A stretch of DNA of 64,000 nucleotides from Pseudorasbora parva (GCF_024679245.1 NC_090187.1:22330995-22394994), one strand, 5' to 3'; positions 46,929 through 56,812 are shown, counted from the first letter of the stretch. The notes: a model not told the origin generated them from the letters alone. Numbers and translations: made by a program.

Positions 46929-49900
46929 TTAAACATCACTCCTTTGTTCCCAATCTTTAAAGCTAATGGATGTACATTGCTCAATTTCAGGCCATAAGTC
47001 ATCATTATCATTTGGTTCATTCACTAAACAAGGTTTAACTTGTGACCAGTGATACCATCTATCTGTCCCTACACCCTTCCCTTTAAGGCAAACACTTGTA
47101 TCTGTAGTTAAGAGTATCTCATATGGTCCCTCCCACCTAGGTTCTAAACCTTTCCTAGCAATACGTTTGACCATAACAAAACTGCCTAACTCGGGAATGT
47201 GTGGAATGTCAGTAGTGGTGTGTTTTTCATCCCATTGCTGTTGAGCCTCTTGCACTTTTTTGTTATTGTCTTTGGTAGCTTTGTCCAGCATTGCAAGATA
47301 GCGTCGCAGCTTCTCTTGGAACAAAGTTGAATCTCCTCCTGTTCCCGCGGGAGGCGGAGCATCGGGAGGTAGTATCATTGCTCTTCCAGTCATCAGTTCA
47401 AAAGGGGTCAGTCCTGTTACTCTGTTTGGAGTTGCTCTTAAGTTCCACAAGATGGCAGGCAATAACTTGTGCCAACCTTGGCCAGTCTGCAGAATGGCCT
47501 TGGTAAGAGCCGTTTTCAACGATCTGTTCATTCGTTCAACCAGCCCTGAGCTCTGAGGCCTGTAGGGTATGTGGAACTTCTGTTTGACCCCCATCAATTT
47601 CATTGCTTCCTTCATTAGTTTTCCAGTGAAGTGAGTTCCATTGTCCGAATCAATTTCATATGGAAGACCCCAGCGGGGAAAAACTTCTTCCACCATTACT
47701 CGTGCTGCTGCTTCAGCAGTGCAGGTTTTCGTAGGGAATGCTTCCACCCACCTAGTAAATCTGTCCATGATTACTAGAATGTATTGGTACCCTCCACTAG
47801 GTGACAAAGGTCCTGTGAAATCAATTTGGAGATTTGTCCATGGCCCTGTGGGTCTTGGTGCATGTGACATTCGCACCTTTACAGGTTTTCCCACATTTGC
47901 TTTCATGCAGATCAAGCATCTCCTGCAATAATCATCAATGTCTCTCATCATCCGTGGCCACCACCATGTCTCGCTGATTTGAGCTTTCATTGCTTTTGCT
48001 CCAGCATGCACTTTTCCATGATATAGCTGCATTAGTTCTCTTCTTGTGCCGACCGGCATCACCACTTGTCCTGTTGGAATTCTCCAGATACCCTGATCAT
48101 CTTCTTTCGCTCCTGATTTTATCCATTGTTCTTTCTCTTCATCTGTCTCTGTTTGATATGACAAAAGATGGAGTTCAGGATTGTCTTTCCTGTTTTCTCG
48201 AACCAAGATGACAGGAGTAGGAGGGAGTAAAGCCGCTTCTCTGGCTGCTGCATCAGCTGCAGAATTTCCTTGGCTTTCCTTGGACTTGTCAGATTGATGT
48301 GATTTTACTTTGACCACGGCTGCTTCTCTTGGTAAGTGGCATGCTGCAATCAGGCGACGAATTATGGAAGCATGTTGTATTTCGCTCCCACTGCTAGTGA
48401 TGAGTCCACGTCTTTTCCAAAGGGCAAGGTAGTCATGGACCACGCCGAAAGCATAACGACTATCTGTATAGATGTTAACTCGATCTCCTTCCGATAGTTC
48501 AAGAGCTTCTGTAAGTGCTGTGAGTTCAGCTGCTTGTGCTGAAAACTTACCAGTAAGAGCTCCCTTCTTTACGACAGTTCCATCAGACTCCACAACTGCC
48601 CATCCAGTATGTCGTTTTCCATCAACGTAGTAACTGGATCCATCAACCCATAATTCTTTGTCTGGATTCTCAAGAGGGATTGGATTAACTGGTCCAAGGC
48701 TTTCTTCTTCCACCTGTTTTTCACACTTGTGTGGTATTCCCTCATGCGGTTCCAGCATCATTGTTGCAGGGTTAAGGGATGTGTCTCTGATTATTTCCAC
48801 TCTCAAATCCTTGTTTAGCAAAGTTGCTTCCCATTTTGCTCTCCTCGCATCAGTGATAGTCTTGATGTTTGTGTTGTTCAACAGCGTCACTATACTGTGC
48901 GGTGTATGCAATATGATAGTTTGTGCTCCTATCAGATTTTCCACAGCATCCACTGCCCATGTGGCACCATCGAGGGCTTGTATACATCGTGGTTGACCTA
49001 TCATGGTGACAGGAATCTTTGTGGAAAAGTATCCTACTGGTTTGTACCGATCACCTGGTTTTTGACACAGTACTGCTGAATAAGTCTCATCTCCCACCTT
49101 GGTCCACAGATGAAATGGCAACCTGCCATCAGGAAGTCCCAAGGCTGGGGCTGAAATCAGTTTCTCTTTCATAGAAGTAAACGCTTCCTCAGCTTCTGTT
49201 GTCCAGACAATCTGTTCTACTCCAGGCTTTCCTCCTTTGTATAGGTCAATGAGAGGGCTTGTGATGCTGGCAAAATCGGGTATATACTGCAGACAATAGT
49301 TGAAAAGTCCCATCACTTTCCGCATTCCTGTAACTGTCAGAGGTTTTGGAAGTTGGCGTAATGCCTCTACTCGTTCCGTTGTCATTCTTCTTCCATCAAC
49401 AGATATTTCTTGACCTAAGTAGATCACGTTGGTTTTGGCCAGCTGTGCTTTGTCTGGGTTGACTTTGAATCCTCCTTTTTTAAGAGCTTGTAGAACAATG
49501 TTCAGAGCTGAAACATGGCTGTTTTCATCTGGGCTTGCAATCAACAAGTCATCAACATATTGGAGGCAAACACTTCCTGAGCTCTCAATTTCAGCTTTTC
49601 GTTCATTTAAGAACTGGTCCAGTGCTCTATGAAATACAACTGGAGATAAATTAAGACCTTGTGGGAGTCTACTCCAAACATACTGGTTTGCCCCCACAGT
49701 GAAGGCCAATTTCTCTTGAGATCTTTTGTCAATAGGTATAGACCAGAACGCTGACAGCACATCTAGTACTGTAAAAATTCTTGCATTTCCAGGAATATCA
49801 TTCAGAATGGTAGCAGGATTAGCCACAATAGGGTGTGGTTTTGGTGTTACACTGTTAAGTCTTGTGTAATCGATGGTTAATCTCCATGAATTATCCAATT

Positions 49901-50555
49901 TCTTAACAGGCCAGACAGGGCTGTTGGTAGTAGATGAAGTTTGTCTGACGATCCCTTCAGCTTCCAAGTCTGCCACAATCTCTTCCACAGCTTGTCTTGC
50001 TTCAGGTCGGATGGGATATTGTTTATGAGGGGCATGTATCGGTCCCTCAATAACAACGGGATCAATGTTGGCTTTTCCACAGTCCAATTTGTGTTTAGCC
50101 CAAACATCTGGATATAAACTGCACAGAAGACCCCATACACCTTCTTTCCCCCAGTCTCTGATGATTGGTTTTGCCACACCAACAGAACTTATATTACATG
50201 TGCGATCTTCATGTGGAATTATTCCAGCTGTTGTAGCGATTTGACGAATGTCAGTAAATATGATCATGTTCAACAATGGTAGAATGTCCATGCCAATGAG
50301 GCTTCCTTGTGAATTTGGCCCCACCCAGAAAGATGTCCATAAGACTTCATCTTCATGTATTTGCAGAGGAACTGGTACACTTTTGTGAAATGTTTTGATT
50401 TCTCCTCCAACTCCTTCAACTTCCATAGTTTCATGTGTCGTAGGTAATTTCAGGTCAGTTATAGAAATTGATGCCCCTGTGTCTATGAGACAGTCACATG
50501 GGTGGCCCCCTATTAGTGCAGGAATGAAAAGTCGATTGTCACATTTCTTACTCAT
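46929..50555 (-). CDS. pol: ERV Pol polyprotein (protease, RT, RNase H, integrase)
   Basis: 1,208 codons counted from ATG 50,555, but the frame is the same as gag and is separated from it by one UAG, so translation by readthrough is likely. Aspartic protease DTG at 25-27. RT with D265 and YVDD at 333-336, the gamma-like form. RNase H with D638, E677, D698 and D768. Integrase with zinc ligands H846, H850, C880, C883 and catalytic D912, D971, E1007. The C-terminal segment ends in WYHWSQVKPC, like the integrase tail of class I retroviruses. All key residues are present and no stops are seen. This enzyme set would copy and integrate the provirus. Confidence 0.93.
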   Translation of the reverse strand: MSKKCDNRLFIPALIGGHPCDCLIDTGASISITDLKLPTTHETMEVEGVGGEIKTFHKSVPVPLQIHEDEVLWTSFWVGPNSQGSLIGMDILPLLNMIIFTDIRQIATTAGIIPHEDRTCNISSVGVAKPIIRDWGKEGVWGLLCSLYPDVWAKHKLDCGKANIDPVVIEGPIHAPHKQYPIRPEARQAVEEIVADLEAEGIVRQTSSTTNSPVWPVKKLDNSWRLTIDYTRLNSVTPKPHPIVANPATILNDIPGNARIFTVLDVLSAFWSIPIDKRSQEKLAFTVGANQYVWSRLPQGLNLSPVVFHRALDQFLNERKAEIESSGSVCLQYVDDLLIASPDENSHVSALNIVLQALKKGGFKVNPDKAQLAKTNVIYLGQEISVDGRRMTTERVEALRQLPKPLTVTGMRKVMGLFNYCLQYIPDFASITSPLIDLYKGGKPGVEQIVWTTEAEEAFTSMKEKLISAPALGLPDGRLPFHLWTKVGDETYSAVLCQKPGDRYKPVGYFSTKIPVTMIGQPRCIQALDGATWAVDAVENLIGAQTIILHTPHSIVTLLNNTNIKTITDARRAKWEATLLNKDLRVEIIRDTSLNPATMMLEPHEGIPHKCEKQVEEESLGPVNPIPLENPDKELWVDGSSYYVDGKRHTGWAVVESDGTVVKKGALTGKFSAQAAELTALTEALELSEGDRVNIYTDSRYAFGVVHDYLALWKRRGLITSSGSEIQHASIIRRLIAACHLPREAAVVKVKSHQSDKSKESQGNSAADAAAREAALLPPTPVILVRENRKDNPELHLLSYQTETDEEKEQWIKSGAKEDDQGIWRIPTGQVVMPVGTRRELMQLYHGKVHAGAKAMKAQISETWWWPRMMRDIDDYCRRCLICMKANVGKPVKVRMSHAPRPTGPWTNLQIDFTGPLSPSGGYQYILVIMDRFTRWVEAFPTKTCTAEAAARVMVEEVFPRWGLPYEIDSDNGTHFTGKLMKEAMKLMGVKQKFHIPYRPQSSGLVERMNRSLKTALTKAILQTGQGWHKLLPAILWNLRATPNRVTGLTPFELMTGRAMILPPDAPPPAGTGGDSTLFQEKLRRYLAMLDKATKDNNKKVQEAQQQWDEKHTTTDIPHIPELGSFVMVKRIARKGLEPRWEGPYEILLTTDTSVCLKGKGVGTDRWYHWSQVKPCLVNEPNDNDDLWPEIEQCTSISFKDWEQRSDV

Positions 50556-50573
50556 ACAGGGGGCCGCTGATTC

Positions 50574-50576
50574 CTA
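50574..50576 (-). promoter_or_regulatory. UAG stop between gag and pol in one frame, candidate readthrough codon
   Basis: The stop codon of gag (plus-strand CTA) is followed in frame by six sense codons and then the pol ATG at 50,555. From the gag ATG to the pol stop this is the only interruption. Murine-type gammaretroviruses make Gag-Pol by UAG readthrough. Here UAG is followed by GAATCAGCGGCCCCC. Confidence 0.75.
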
Positions 50577-52154
50577 TTGCGGACGCATAATTCCCTCAAT
50601 AAGCTGGCGAACTTGCTCTTCAGTCCACATCTTTCCTTGAGGGGTTTCATCTTTGTTTTTCGCACTTGCCTGTTTAAATGATGGACCTTTCCCTTCTGCT
50701 CCTCCTCCTTTAGCCCAACAGTCTCTTTTGAAGTGGCCAGACTTTCGACAATTGCTGCAAACCACGTTAGATTGAGCTAATGCCACTCCTCTTCGATTTG
50801 ACTTGTTTCCTTCATCCTTGTTTGATCTCATAGCCATCTCTAGACGACCAGCCCATTGCATAATTTGATCAAATGTTTCTCCTGGATTGACTCCAAGTAA
50901 TAAAGCTTGTTGGTATTTTGTGCTAAAGCCATCCACAAGTGTGTCAGTAAACTGTACATCATCTCTATCTGGATCTTTCTTAGCACAGAGTGCCCATCTT
51001 TCATAAGCAGTCCATTTGCGCAAGGCATATTCATCTGGAGATTCATCGTCTTTTTGCTTAATCAATGTCACCGATGTGAAAGGGATTTTACCACTGCCCA
51101 AGATCTCTTGGATTTCTTTTCGGAATCCATCTAATGCTTGCCAAAGACCCAGGGGTCGTCCCTGACCATCTACCCACAAGTCTATCCATTGGGCTGTTGT
51201 TATCGATGCTGGTAAGCGTTCCCATCTATCTCTTGGGATTTTAGCTTTCACAATGGTGTGTATGTCTCTTAGTGTCATTTGATGTGCTTCAACCAAAGAG
51301 TCTAATTCTCGCCAAAACTCTGTGTTTGGATCTTGTCTCTTCAATGGAGGCAAGGCTGTGAGAATTGCTTGACGCTCTCCCGGTGTGAATGGTCTCTCTT
51401 CTGTCATCATTTCAGATTGTAGTTCTTCCTTTTTAACAGCAAGTGGAGAAAAGTCAGGACCAACTTTATCATTTGTGATCATGTCGTCATCTCTTGTCTC
51501 TTCACCCCAGTCCGATCCATAGTTGCGACCTGGTGAACATCGCAGCATGTCTCTGTTTGGCTGAGTTGATTTAGATCTGGTAATTATTGGGGCTGCTTGA
51601 GCAGAAGCAATACACATTTCGTCAACTGGAACTCCATTCGAGCTTGAAGTTTGAGGCTGCATCAGAGGTTTAGAGTAACTTGTACATTGTTCAGGCAAAG
51701 TTGGATAAATTGGCTTGTAAGGAGGTGGTGTTACAGCCGTTGCTGATTTTGCTGGTGTTAGTGAGTATTTCCTTTCAGCTTCAGCTATTATCTCTGTCCA
51801 ATCTGGATCAAATGAATCATCACTGGTGATGTGTTCTTTTTCTGAACATGTGATAGACATGATTTTGCTCAACTTGGTATATGCTTCAACTTGAGGCTTC
51901 ATTGCTTCAGCAAGTGGAACTGGACCACCATCCATACCACAACAAACTCCACCTTGTTTCACAATCCAATTAGCTGCCATTATTGGAAATACTTTTAACT
52001 TGATAGAGTCTTTTTGTCTCTTAAACCAATTTAACTGCTCATCCATGGGTGCATTAATATCAAGTCCTTTTTTCAAAAATTTAACTTGCTTCTTGTTCTT
52101 CTTTTCCAGATACCATGCAGAAATTGTTCTGCTGTTACAGTCACCTTCTGTCAT
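50574..52154 (-). CDS. gag: ERV Gag polyprotein
   Basis: 526 codons from ATG 52,154, the first ATG after an in-frame TGA. It starts MTEG, so no N-myristoylation signal (Met-Gly) is present. PPPY at 143-146 and YPTL at 150-153 are candidate late-domain motifs. The capsid-like part (about 255-445) includes LIKQKDDESPDEYALRKWTA (364-383), in the place of the major homology region, as in gammaretroviral p30. One zinc knuckle CSNCRKSGHFKRDC at 466-479, then a basic/acidic tail. Expected to assemble particles and package RNA. No defects seen. Confidence 0.92.
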   Translation of the reverse strand: MTEGDCNSRTISAWYLEKKNKKQVKFLKKGLDINAPMDEQLNWFKRQKDSIKLKVFPIMAANWIVKQGGVCCGMDGGPVPLAEAMKPQVEAYTKLSKIMSITCSEKEHITSDDSFDPDWTEIIAEAERKYSLTPAKSATAVTPPPYKPIYPTLPEQCTSYSKPLMQPQTSSSNGVPVDEMCIASAQAAPIITRSKSTQPNRDMLRCSPGRNYGSDWGEETRDDDMITNDKVGPDFSPLAVKKEELQSEMMTEERPFTPGERQAILTALPPLKRQDPNTEFWRELDSLVEAHQMTLRDIHTIVKAKIPRDRWERLPASITTAQWIDLWVDGQGRPLGLWQALDGFRKEIQEILGSGKIPFTSVTLIKQKDDESPDEYALRKWTAYERWALCAKKDPDRDDVQFTDTLVDGFSTKYQQALLLGVNPGETFDQIMQWAGRLEMAMRSNKDEGNKSNRRGVALAQSNVVCSNCRKSGHFKRDCWAKGGGAEGKGPSFKQASAKNKDETPQGKMWTEEQVRQLIEGIMRPQ

Positions 52155-52210
52155 TTTGCAAATTATTGGTCACTCTGTATCTGTGTCTCAGAACAGCAGG
52201 GCTTATGGTA

Positions 52211-52214
<4 letters not shown>

Positions 52215-52291
<77 letters not shown>
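52215..52291. repeat. (TG)n microsatellite in the ERV leader
   Basis: About 38 TG units on the plus strand; (CA)n in the viral sense. Confidence 0.97.
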
Positions 52292-52295
<4 letters not shown>

Positions 52296-52306
52296 CTCCA
52301 AAGGAG

Positions 52307-52309
<3 letters not shown>

Positions 52310-52354
<45 letters not shown>
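52310..52354. repeat. (TC)n microsatellite in the ERV leader
   Basis: About 22 TC units; (GA)n in the viral sense. Confidence 0.97.
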
Positions 52355-52358
<4 letters not shown>

Positions 52359-53208
52359 CTAAGCTATATATACTGTGTATGTGTGCGCGTGTGTGGAGGA
52401 TGTGTGTGTTCTGCGGTGAGTGCTTCCCTGCTTCTCTCCCTTTCTCTCCTAAACACTCAGGGAACAAAAGAAAAGAGGGAAAAAGTTAAAAGAAAATTTC
52501 TCTTATATTTTCATATAGAAAACATATATTTTAGTTTCACTCAGATCAATTTCTTCCTTTAGGTTTTTTATTTTTTTATAATTTTTTTTAGTTTCTTTGT
52601 TCAGTTGAACTCAGATCAATTTCTCCTCCTCAAATACTGAACAGCTTCTGTCAAAATCAGAATGCCCGCAATTTCAGCTACTTCAGCATGTTTAAACGTT
52701 TTAGGATTCTCTATAAACAGGACTCCCCTTTAGAGTCCAGATCCGCCACTTTAAACTGCTTTTAATCCAGCTTGACACCTTCCCCGTCTGTCTGTAACAG
52801 CACGGATCTTCAGTGTGTGAAATATTTTAGAGTCTACTTCCAGAGCAGAGTCGCCACATTTCACCACCTCGCAGTCATGTCAAGCTAATTGCTGAATCGC
52901 CTTATGGCTTATTCTCCCGAAAATTTGACTAAATGGTCTTTTAACCAAAGATCCACTTTTACCCCAGCTTCATTCAAATATTGTTTAAAGGTTCACTGAT
53001 CTGAGCAACTTAAAAGTCCAAATCAAATCAAATTATTATTTTACTTTTACTATGTCTGACATATATTCATTGGCAATACAACTGGTATTTTAAATAACAC
53101 AATTCTTTTTAGCAGTCTCAGTCAATGTCTATAATCATCAGGCAGACTTAGAACTATTTAGAAAGAAAAAAAGTCTTACCTGATTGACAGACAAATGGCT
53201 GAAGATGC

Positions 53209-53227
53209 AATCCTGTTCGTGACGCCA
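53209..53227 (-). other. ERV primer-binding site, tRNA-Ser(CGA)-like
   Basis: Minus strand TGGCGTCACGAACAGGATT, three bases inside the LTR. By memory of vertebrate tRNA-Ser(CGA), whose 3' end reads CCTGTTCGTGACG plus CCA, this is a 19-base match. Confidence 0.75.
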
Positions 53228-53230
53228 AAA

Positions 53231-53866
53231 TGTAGACTTAAAAATTAAGCTTTTTCCCCGTGGTAGTTTAATTCACAGGACCGGACACCAGTTATTTTGC
53301 CAAGAGATTTATTTTATATAATTTTATATCAGACATAGGAGAGAAAGACAATTTTCCTAGGAGATGATCTTCATTCCAGCTTTCTCTGTCCTCCTGGACA
53401 CCCAGTTTGGATTTTATAGGTTGCTCAGACAGAGAAATCAATTGTATTACTAGATAAACAGGTTGTTTGCGCTATACCTCGTGCTTTCACGCGGCATAAT
53501 ATACCCTAGAACATATGCATAGAGAAACTTGTTGTTCATTGTTCAAAATATGTCTTATACAGAACTTGTGACATGTGTCATATGCATTGGTAGGAAAACA
53601 ACATCATGCTACACAATACTTCCTTACAGAGAATTACAGTCACATGTGTATAATTGGAAAACTTATGCTACATATTCCTGTGTTCAAAATTATCTCCTCT
53701 CCATGTCCTTCACACTCCTGTGCTCAGACTCATTCTGACTAAATAATAATGATTATACAAATGATAATGAATATTAGTAAAGAATAATAATACAAATACA
53801 TGATATTAACTGATTATACATACTAATAATACAAAATAATATTAAACAGTAAAATTTCGATCTACA
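53231..53866 (-). repeat. ERV 5' LTR
   Basis: 636 bp with perfect 6-bp inverted ends TGTAGA...TCTACA. On the minus strand a TATA-like TATATTATG is at about 53,495-53,503 and AATAAA at 53,308-53,313. This suggests U3 of about 380 bases, R of about 180 and a short U5 (inferred). Confidence 0.93.
53308..53313 (-). terminator. Candidate polyadenylation signal in the ERV LTR
   Basis: AATAAA on the minus strand, about 80 bases before the LTR end. The working copy for the provirus would be the equivalent site in the 3' LTR (about 43,775-43,780). Confidence 0.5.
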
Positions 53867-53975
53867 GTCTCGTTCCCTGTTCTCAGGGAACCAAGGTTAC
53901 AGTCATAACCTGAGACATTCCTTTTCGAAAGGGAACTTGCACTGCATCAACTGACTCTACGGGGAAATATATACC
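53867..53975 (-). repeat. ICR of DIRS-D, adjacent to the ERV
   Basis: GTCTCGTTCCCTGTTCTCAG onward is the reverse complement of the left terminus at 43,474-43,525, and the second half (TTTCGAAAGGGAACTTGC and on) is the reverse complement of the right terminus at 54,950-54,983. Confidence 0.75.
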
Positions 53976-55752
53976 CACGCCGCCATGCTGAGGCCAGTGC
54001 ATGCCCACTGGCAGGACAAGCAAATTCAATTGAAATCCCTGAACCACTCCCCCTCTGGTCACAATAGACTGTCAGTGACAGCATTCCCTACGGTCATAGC
54101 CCAAGCTATGTGCCTAAGAGAGGACCTTATCAAATCACCTGAGGTCTCTTACCCTCGGCTGCTCAAAGGCCTTGGACCAACTATTTCAACAGAAGGGGTC
54201 CTTAACCTGTTAGGCTGAATCCCCACTTTTGAAAAAATCCTAAGAAATTCATACTCAGACTAAAACAGATACAGTTCATGAATCCTTTGCACTAAAACAT
54301 AAGTATGGTTTCATTTGAAAGCAGACACTTGGCCGTTTACTCACATACCAGCCAGGCGGGACCTAGAGTATCATCACTTCACGGCCCCACCACGGGCCAA
54401 ATGTAAGAAGCGCCTGGGAAAATGCTGATGAAAAGGAGTAAAAGTCAGTTATAATTCTTAACTCACCCACCAGGGGAAGACCATTTCATCCACGCCAACC
54501 ACGTTGTGATACACCTTTCCTCTTCTCTGGGAGTCCGCCTCTTTGCGCCCTGCCCTCAACCATAGGGCTTAATAGGGCTTACGAGAGGCGATGTTGGCCC
54601 TCAGGCCCCATCACCGGTCTATGACTGCAAAGCGATCTCATACTGAACAAACAAACTCCCGTTGCACACAAATAAACAAACAACTCCATAAGAGCTTGCC
54701 TGTGCACACTCTTAATCCCAGCTAGAAATCAAATGAATTTGGATTACCTTTTGACTTGAAGCATTCAAACAAAACAGTCCCTGAAGACGAAAAAGCTGGT
54801 GTCATGTTTGCAAGGCGCCCTTATATACTTCCTGGTTGACATCATAGGCTGTCGCCGGTCAATAGGATTGCCATGATTTGATAGTAGTTCAGCCACCTGT
54901 CACGATTTGATAGTAGTTCAGACACCTGTCACGCTGGAGGCATTCCCCGTAGCGTCAGCTGACGCAGCGCGAGTTCCCTTTCAAAAGCACTCGCACATTT
55001 TTTTTCATGAAAAATGAAGATTAATAAAATAAATACAGCCAGTGTCACACTCATTACATAACATGAATATGAACTGCTCTGCTGTTGAAAGACTTAGTCG
55101 ACTTCTTTTTTTTACATATAATTTCTCCAGCCTTTGAAAAAAAATCCTCTTACGAGGGACATTTGTAATTGCTGGAATGCACAAATTTTTATTTATTTTT
55201 TACAAATGAGGGAAAATTACTGCTCTCTCTTTCCAATAAATGAATGTATCATGCATTCTGGGCAAAGTTTAGCTGCCTATCACAATACATACATCTCACT
55301 TTATTTGGTGTTTCCAAATGGACATGCTCCGACACCACAGATGTACGGCAATAAACAACAATGTGCAGCCTCCATTTTTATCTATTATATTAATATATTT
55401 ATCTTATCTATATATAACATATGAATCTATATAATTCTATATCTAATTTATGCTGTACTATAAGTCACTATCTAACTTAGCCTATATGAATGTGTCACTA
55501 TAACTTATATTAACTTCACTTTTAAACTGTGGGGAATGAGGTTCATACAAATGTGTGACTGTGTGGTTTGTTCCCATCCCTTACAATCAAACGCAGTTTC
55601 AACAGGCGCTACCTGATGAAACACTTAGCGGTAGTCACGTGACATGGTTGTTTCTAATCACACGTAGGAGCAGTGTTTAGAAACATCTGCGCTTCGAGAT
55701 CTCGCCACAGCATCGAAACATCAGTTTTGTGTTAGCCATCCCTATCTGATAG

Positions 55753-56589
55753 ACTGTCAATGAACAGAGGTAAAACTGCTGCGTATATATACCTCTTATT
55801 GTAGATTAGCTGAGTGCTCTCCACTTGTGTCAATTATCTATCTGAACATGCTTCTCCGAAACCTTGTTAATAAAACAATTTCACAAGTTCACACTTACAT
55901 ATCATTTATAAAGTAAATTTAAATGAGGCTTTGACGTGCTGTCCGGGAGTACTCCACAAAAGGCTAAAGCATAGGACAGCCACCTGGCCAAAGGATATAC
56001 CGAACTTGGCGAGCTGACATTTCGAGAAGGGGTCTGGTAACTTGACCAGGAGGGCCTGTGAGCGGCCCGTGATCGGCTCTTGGCAGCTTTCCACTCTTTC
56101 ACACTGCGTGGACTTTTTCCGCTTCCTCGCTGTGTGGAAACATTCCATTTCTCACTGGAATCTGAGAACATAAAAGAAAAAGCATAAAAATGTGTGACAG
56201 GGAGATCTCTCTCTGTCCACTGGGAGACTAATGCTCATTGGTTGTAAAAAAAAAAGAAAAGAAAACGGTGGACAACTCACCAGGAGGGTTTTAATCAATA
56301 AGGGTTTAGTGTGCTTTTTTGACGTGGAACCGGTTTGTCCTGATATAGCTTTGAAAAGCATTGGAGGACCATCTCCCTAGACCTGTTGCTGTTAAGAGAG
56401 GCCTTTTTTTGAGCTGCTGAGGTTGCCGCCCTGATACATAAACTGTGGCTTTGAGAAATTCCTTTGCTGGGATGCCTGACTGTTGGAGAACGACAGTCTG
56501 AAGTGTTTCTGGAACCAAAAGTGTGTCACAGGTTTGTTAGATTCAACCTATTTAAGAATTTTTTAGAAACTTAACCTAAAAATATTTCT
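55753..56589. other. Intergenic with the right copy of a direct repeat
   Basis: Copy of the 43,168 repeat at 55,879-55,948. No gene seen, although a minus-strand frame (56,171-55,902) spans it. Confidence 0.5.
55879..55948. repeat. Direct repeat, right copy
   Basis: TTTCACAAGTTCACACTTAC, then AAGTAAATTTAAATG and CGTGCTGTCCGGG, shared with 43,168-43,242 in the same orientation. Confidence 0.7.
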
Positions 56590-56599
56590 CCATTGAAGA

Positions 56600-56812
56600 T
56601 ATGATCATACCCCTATCCTGATTGGCTTCACACTCCTCTCCACAAATCAGCTGGTGTGTGGTGGGTTTTCTGGCGCAATATGGCTGCCATTGCATCATCC
56701 AGATGGTTGCTGCACATTGGTGGTGGTTGATTCCCCCTTCCATGTAAATCACTCTGAGGACCCCAAAAAAGTGGTATATAAATGTAACAAAGAAATTAAA
56801 TTATTATAAGCC
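56600..56812 (+). repeat. SINE copy
   Basis: The right part contains TGCTGCACATTGGTGGTGGT, a degenerate AAATCACTCTGAG block and GTGGTATATAAATGTAA followed by an ATTA-type tail, the same 3' region as the piece in DIRS-C at 29.1 kb. Confidence 0.55.

Larger units (their letters stand above)
52155..53208 (-). other. ERV 5' leader with two microsatellites
   Basis: About 1.05 kb between primer site and gag start, long for a retroviral leader. It contains (TG)n at 52,215-52,291 and (TC)n at 52,310-52,354. The remainder has no long frame and should hold packaging and splice-donor signals, which I could not place. Confidence 0.6.
43698..53866 (-). mobile_element. Endogenous retrovirus, 10.17 kb, structurally intact
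   Basis: Minus-strand order: 5' LTR (53,866-53,231), primer site, 980-base-plus leader, gag, UAG, pol, env, purine tract, 3' LTR (44,333-43,698). The LTRs are both 636 bp and I see no internal difference apart from the outermost base of the 3' LTR. gag, pol and env are each uninterrupted. Gag and Pol resemble gamma-like (class I) retroviruses. Env does not have their usual TM signature. No accessory gene was identified. No clear target duplication is present. Confidence 0.93.
43474..54985 (-). mobile_element. DIRS-D: short non-autonomous DIRS-like element, split by the ERV
   Basis: Left terminus at 43,474 (CGTCTCAGGTTACAACTGTA). Right terminus at about 54,955-54,985 (GCTGACGCAGCGCGAGTTCC). 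The terminal regions 43,500-43,690 and 54,790-54,960 are inverted copies of each other. The ICR is at 53,867-53,975. Excluding the ERV only about 1.34 kb remains, with no coding frame, so it must depend on proteins from full copies. ERV insertion removed part of the ICR's left edge. Confidence 0.75.
43344..55744. mobile_element. hAT element hosting DIRS-D and the ERV
   Basis: Left end TAGTGATTGGCAGACCGAGG at 43,344; right end (minus strand) TAGGGATGGCTAACAC at 55,744. Flanks GCTGATAG (43336-43343) and TCTGATAG (55745-55752) give an 8-bp duplication with one change. Without the inserted DIRS-D (43,474-54,985) about 890 bp of hAT remains, with no transposase frame recognised. GAAGCTTCG and CGCTTCGAGAT blocks occur near the ends. 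Confidence 0.6.
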
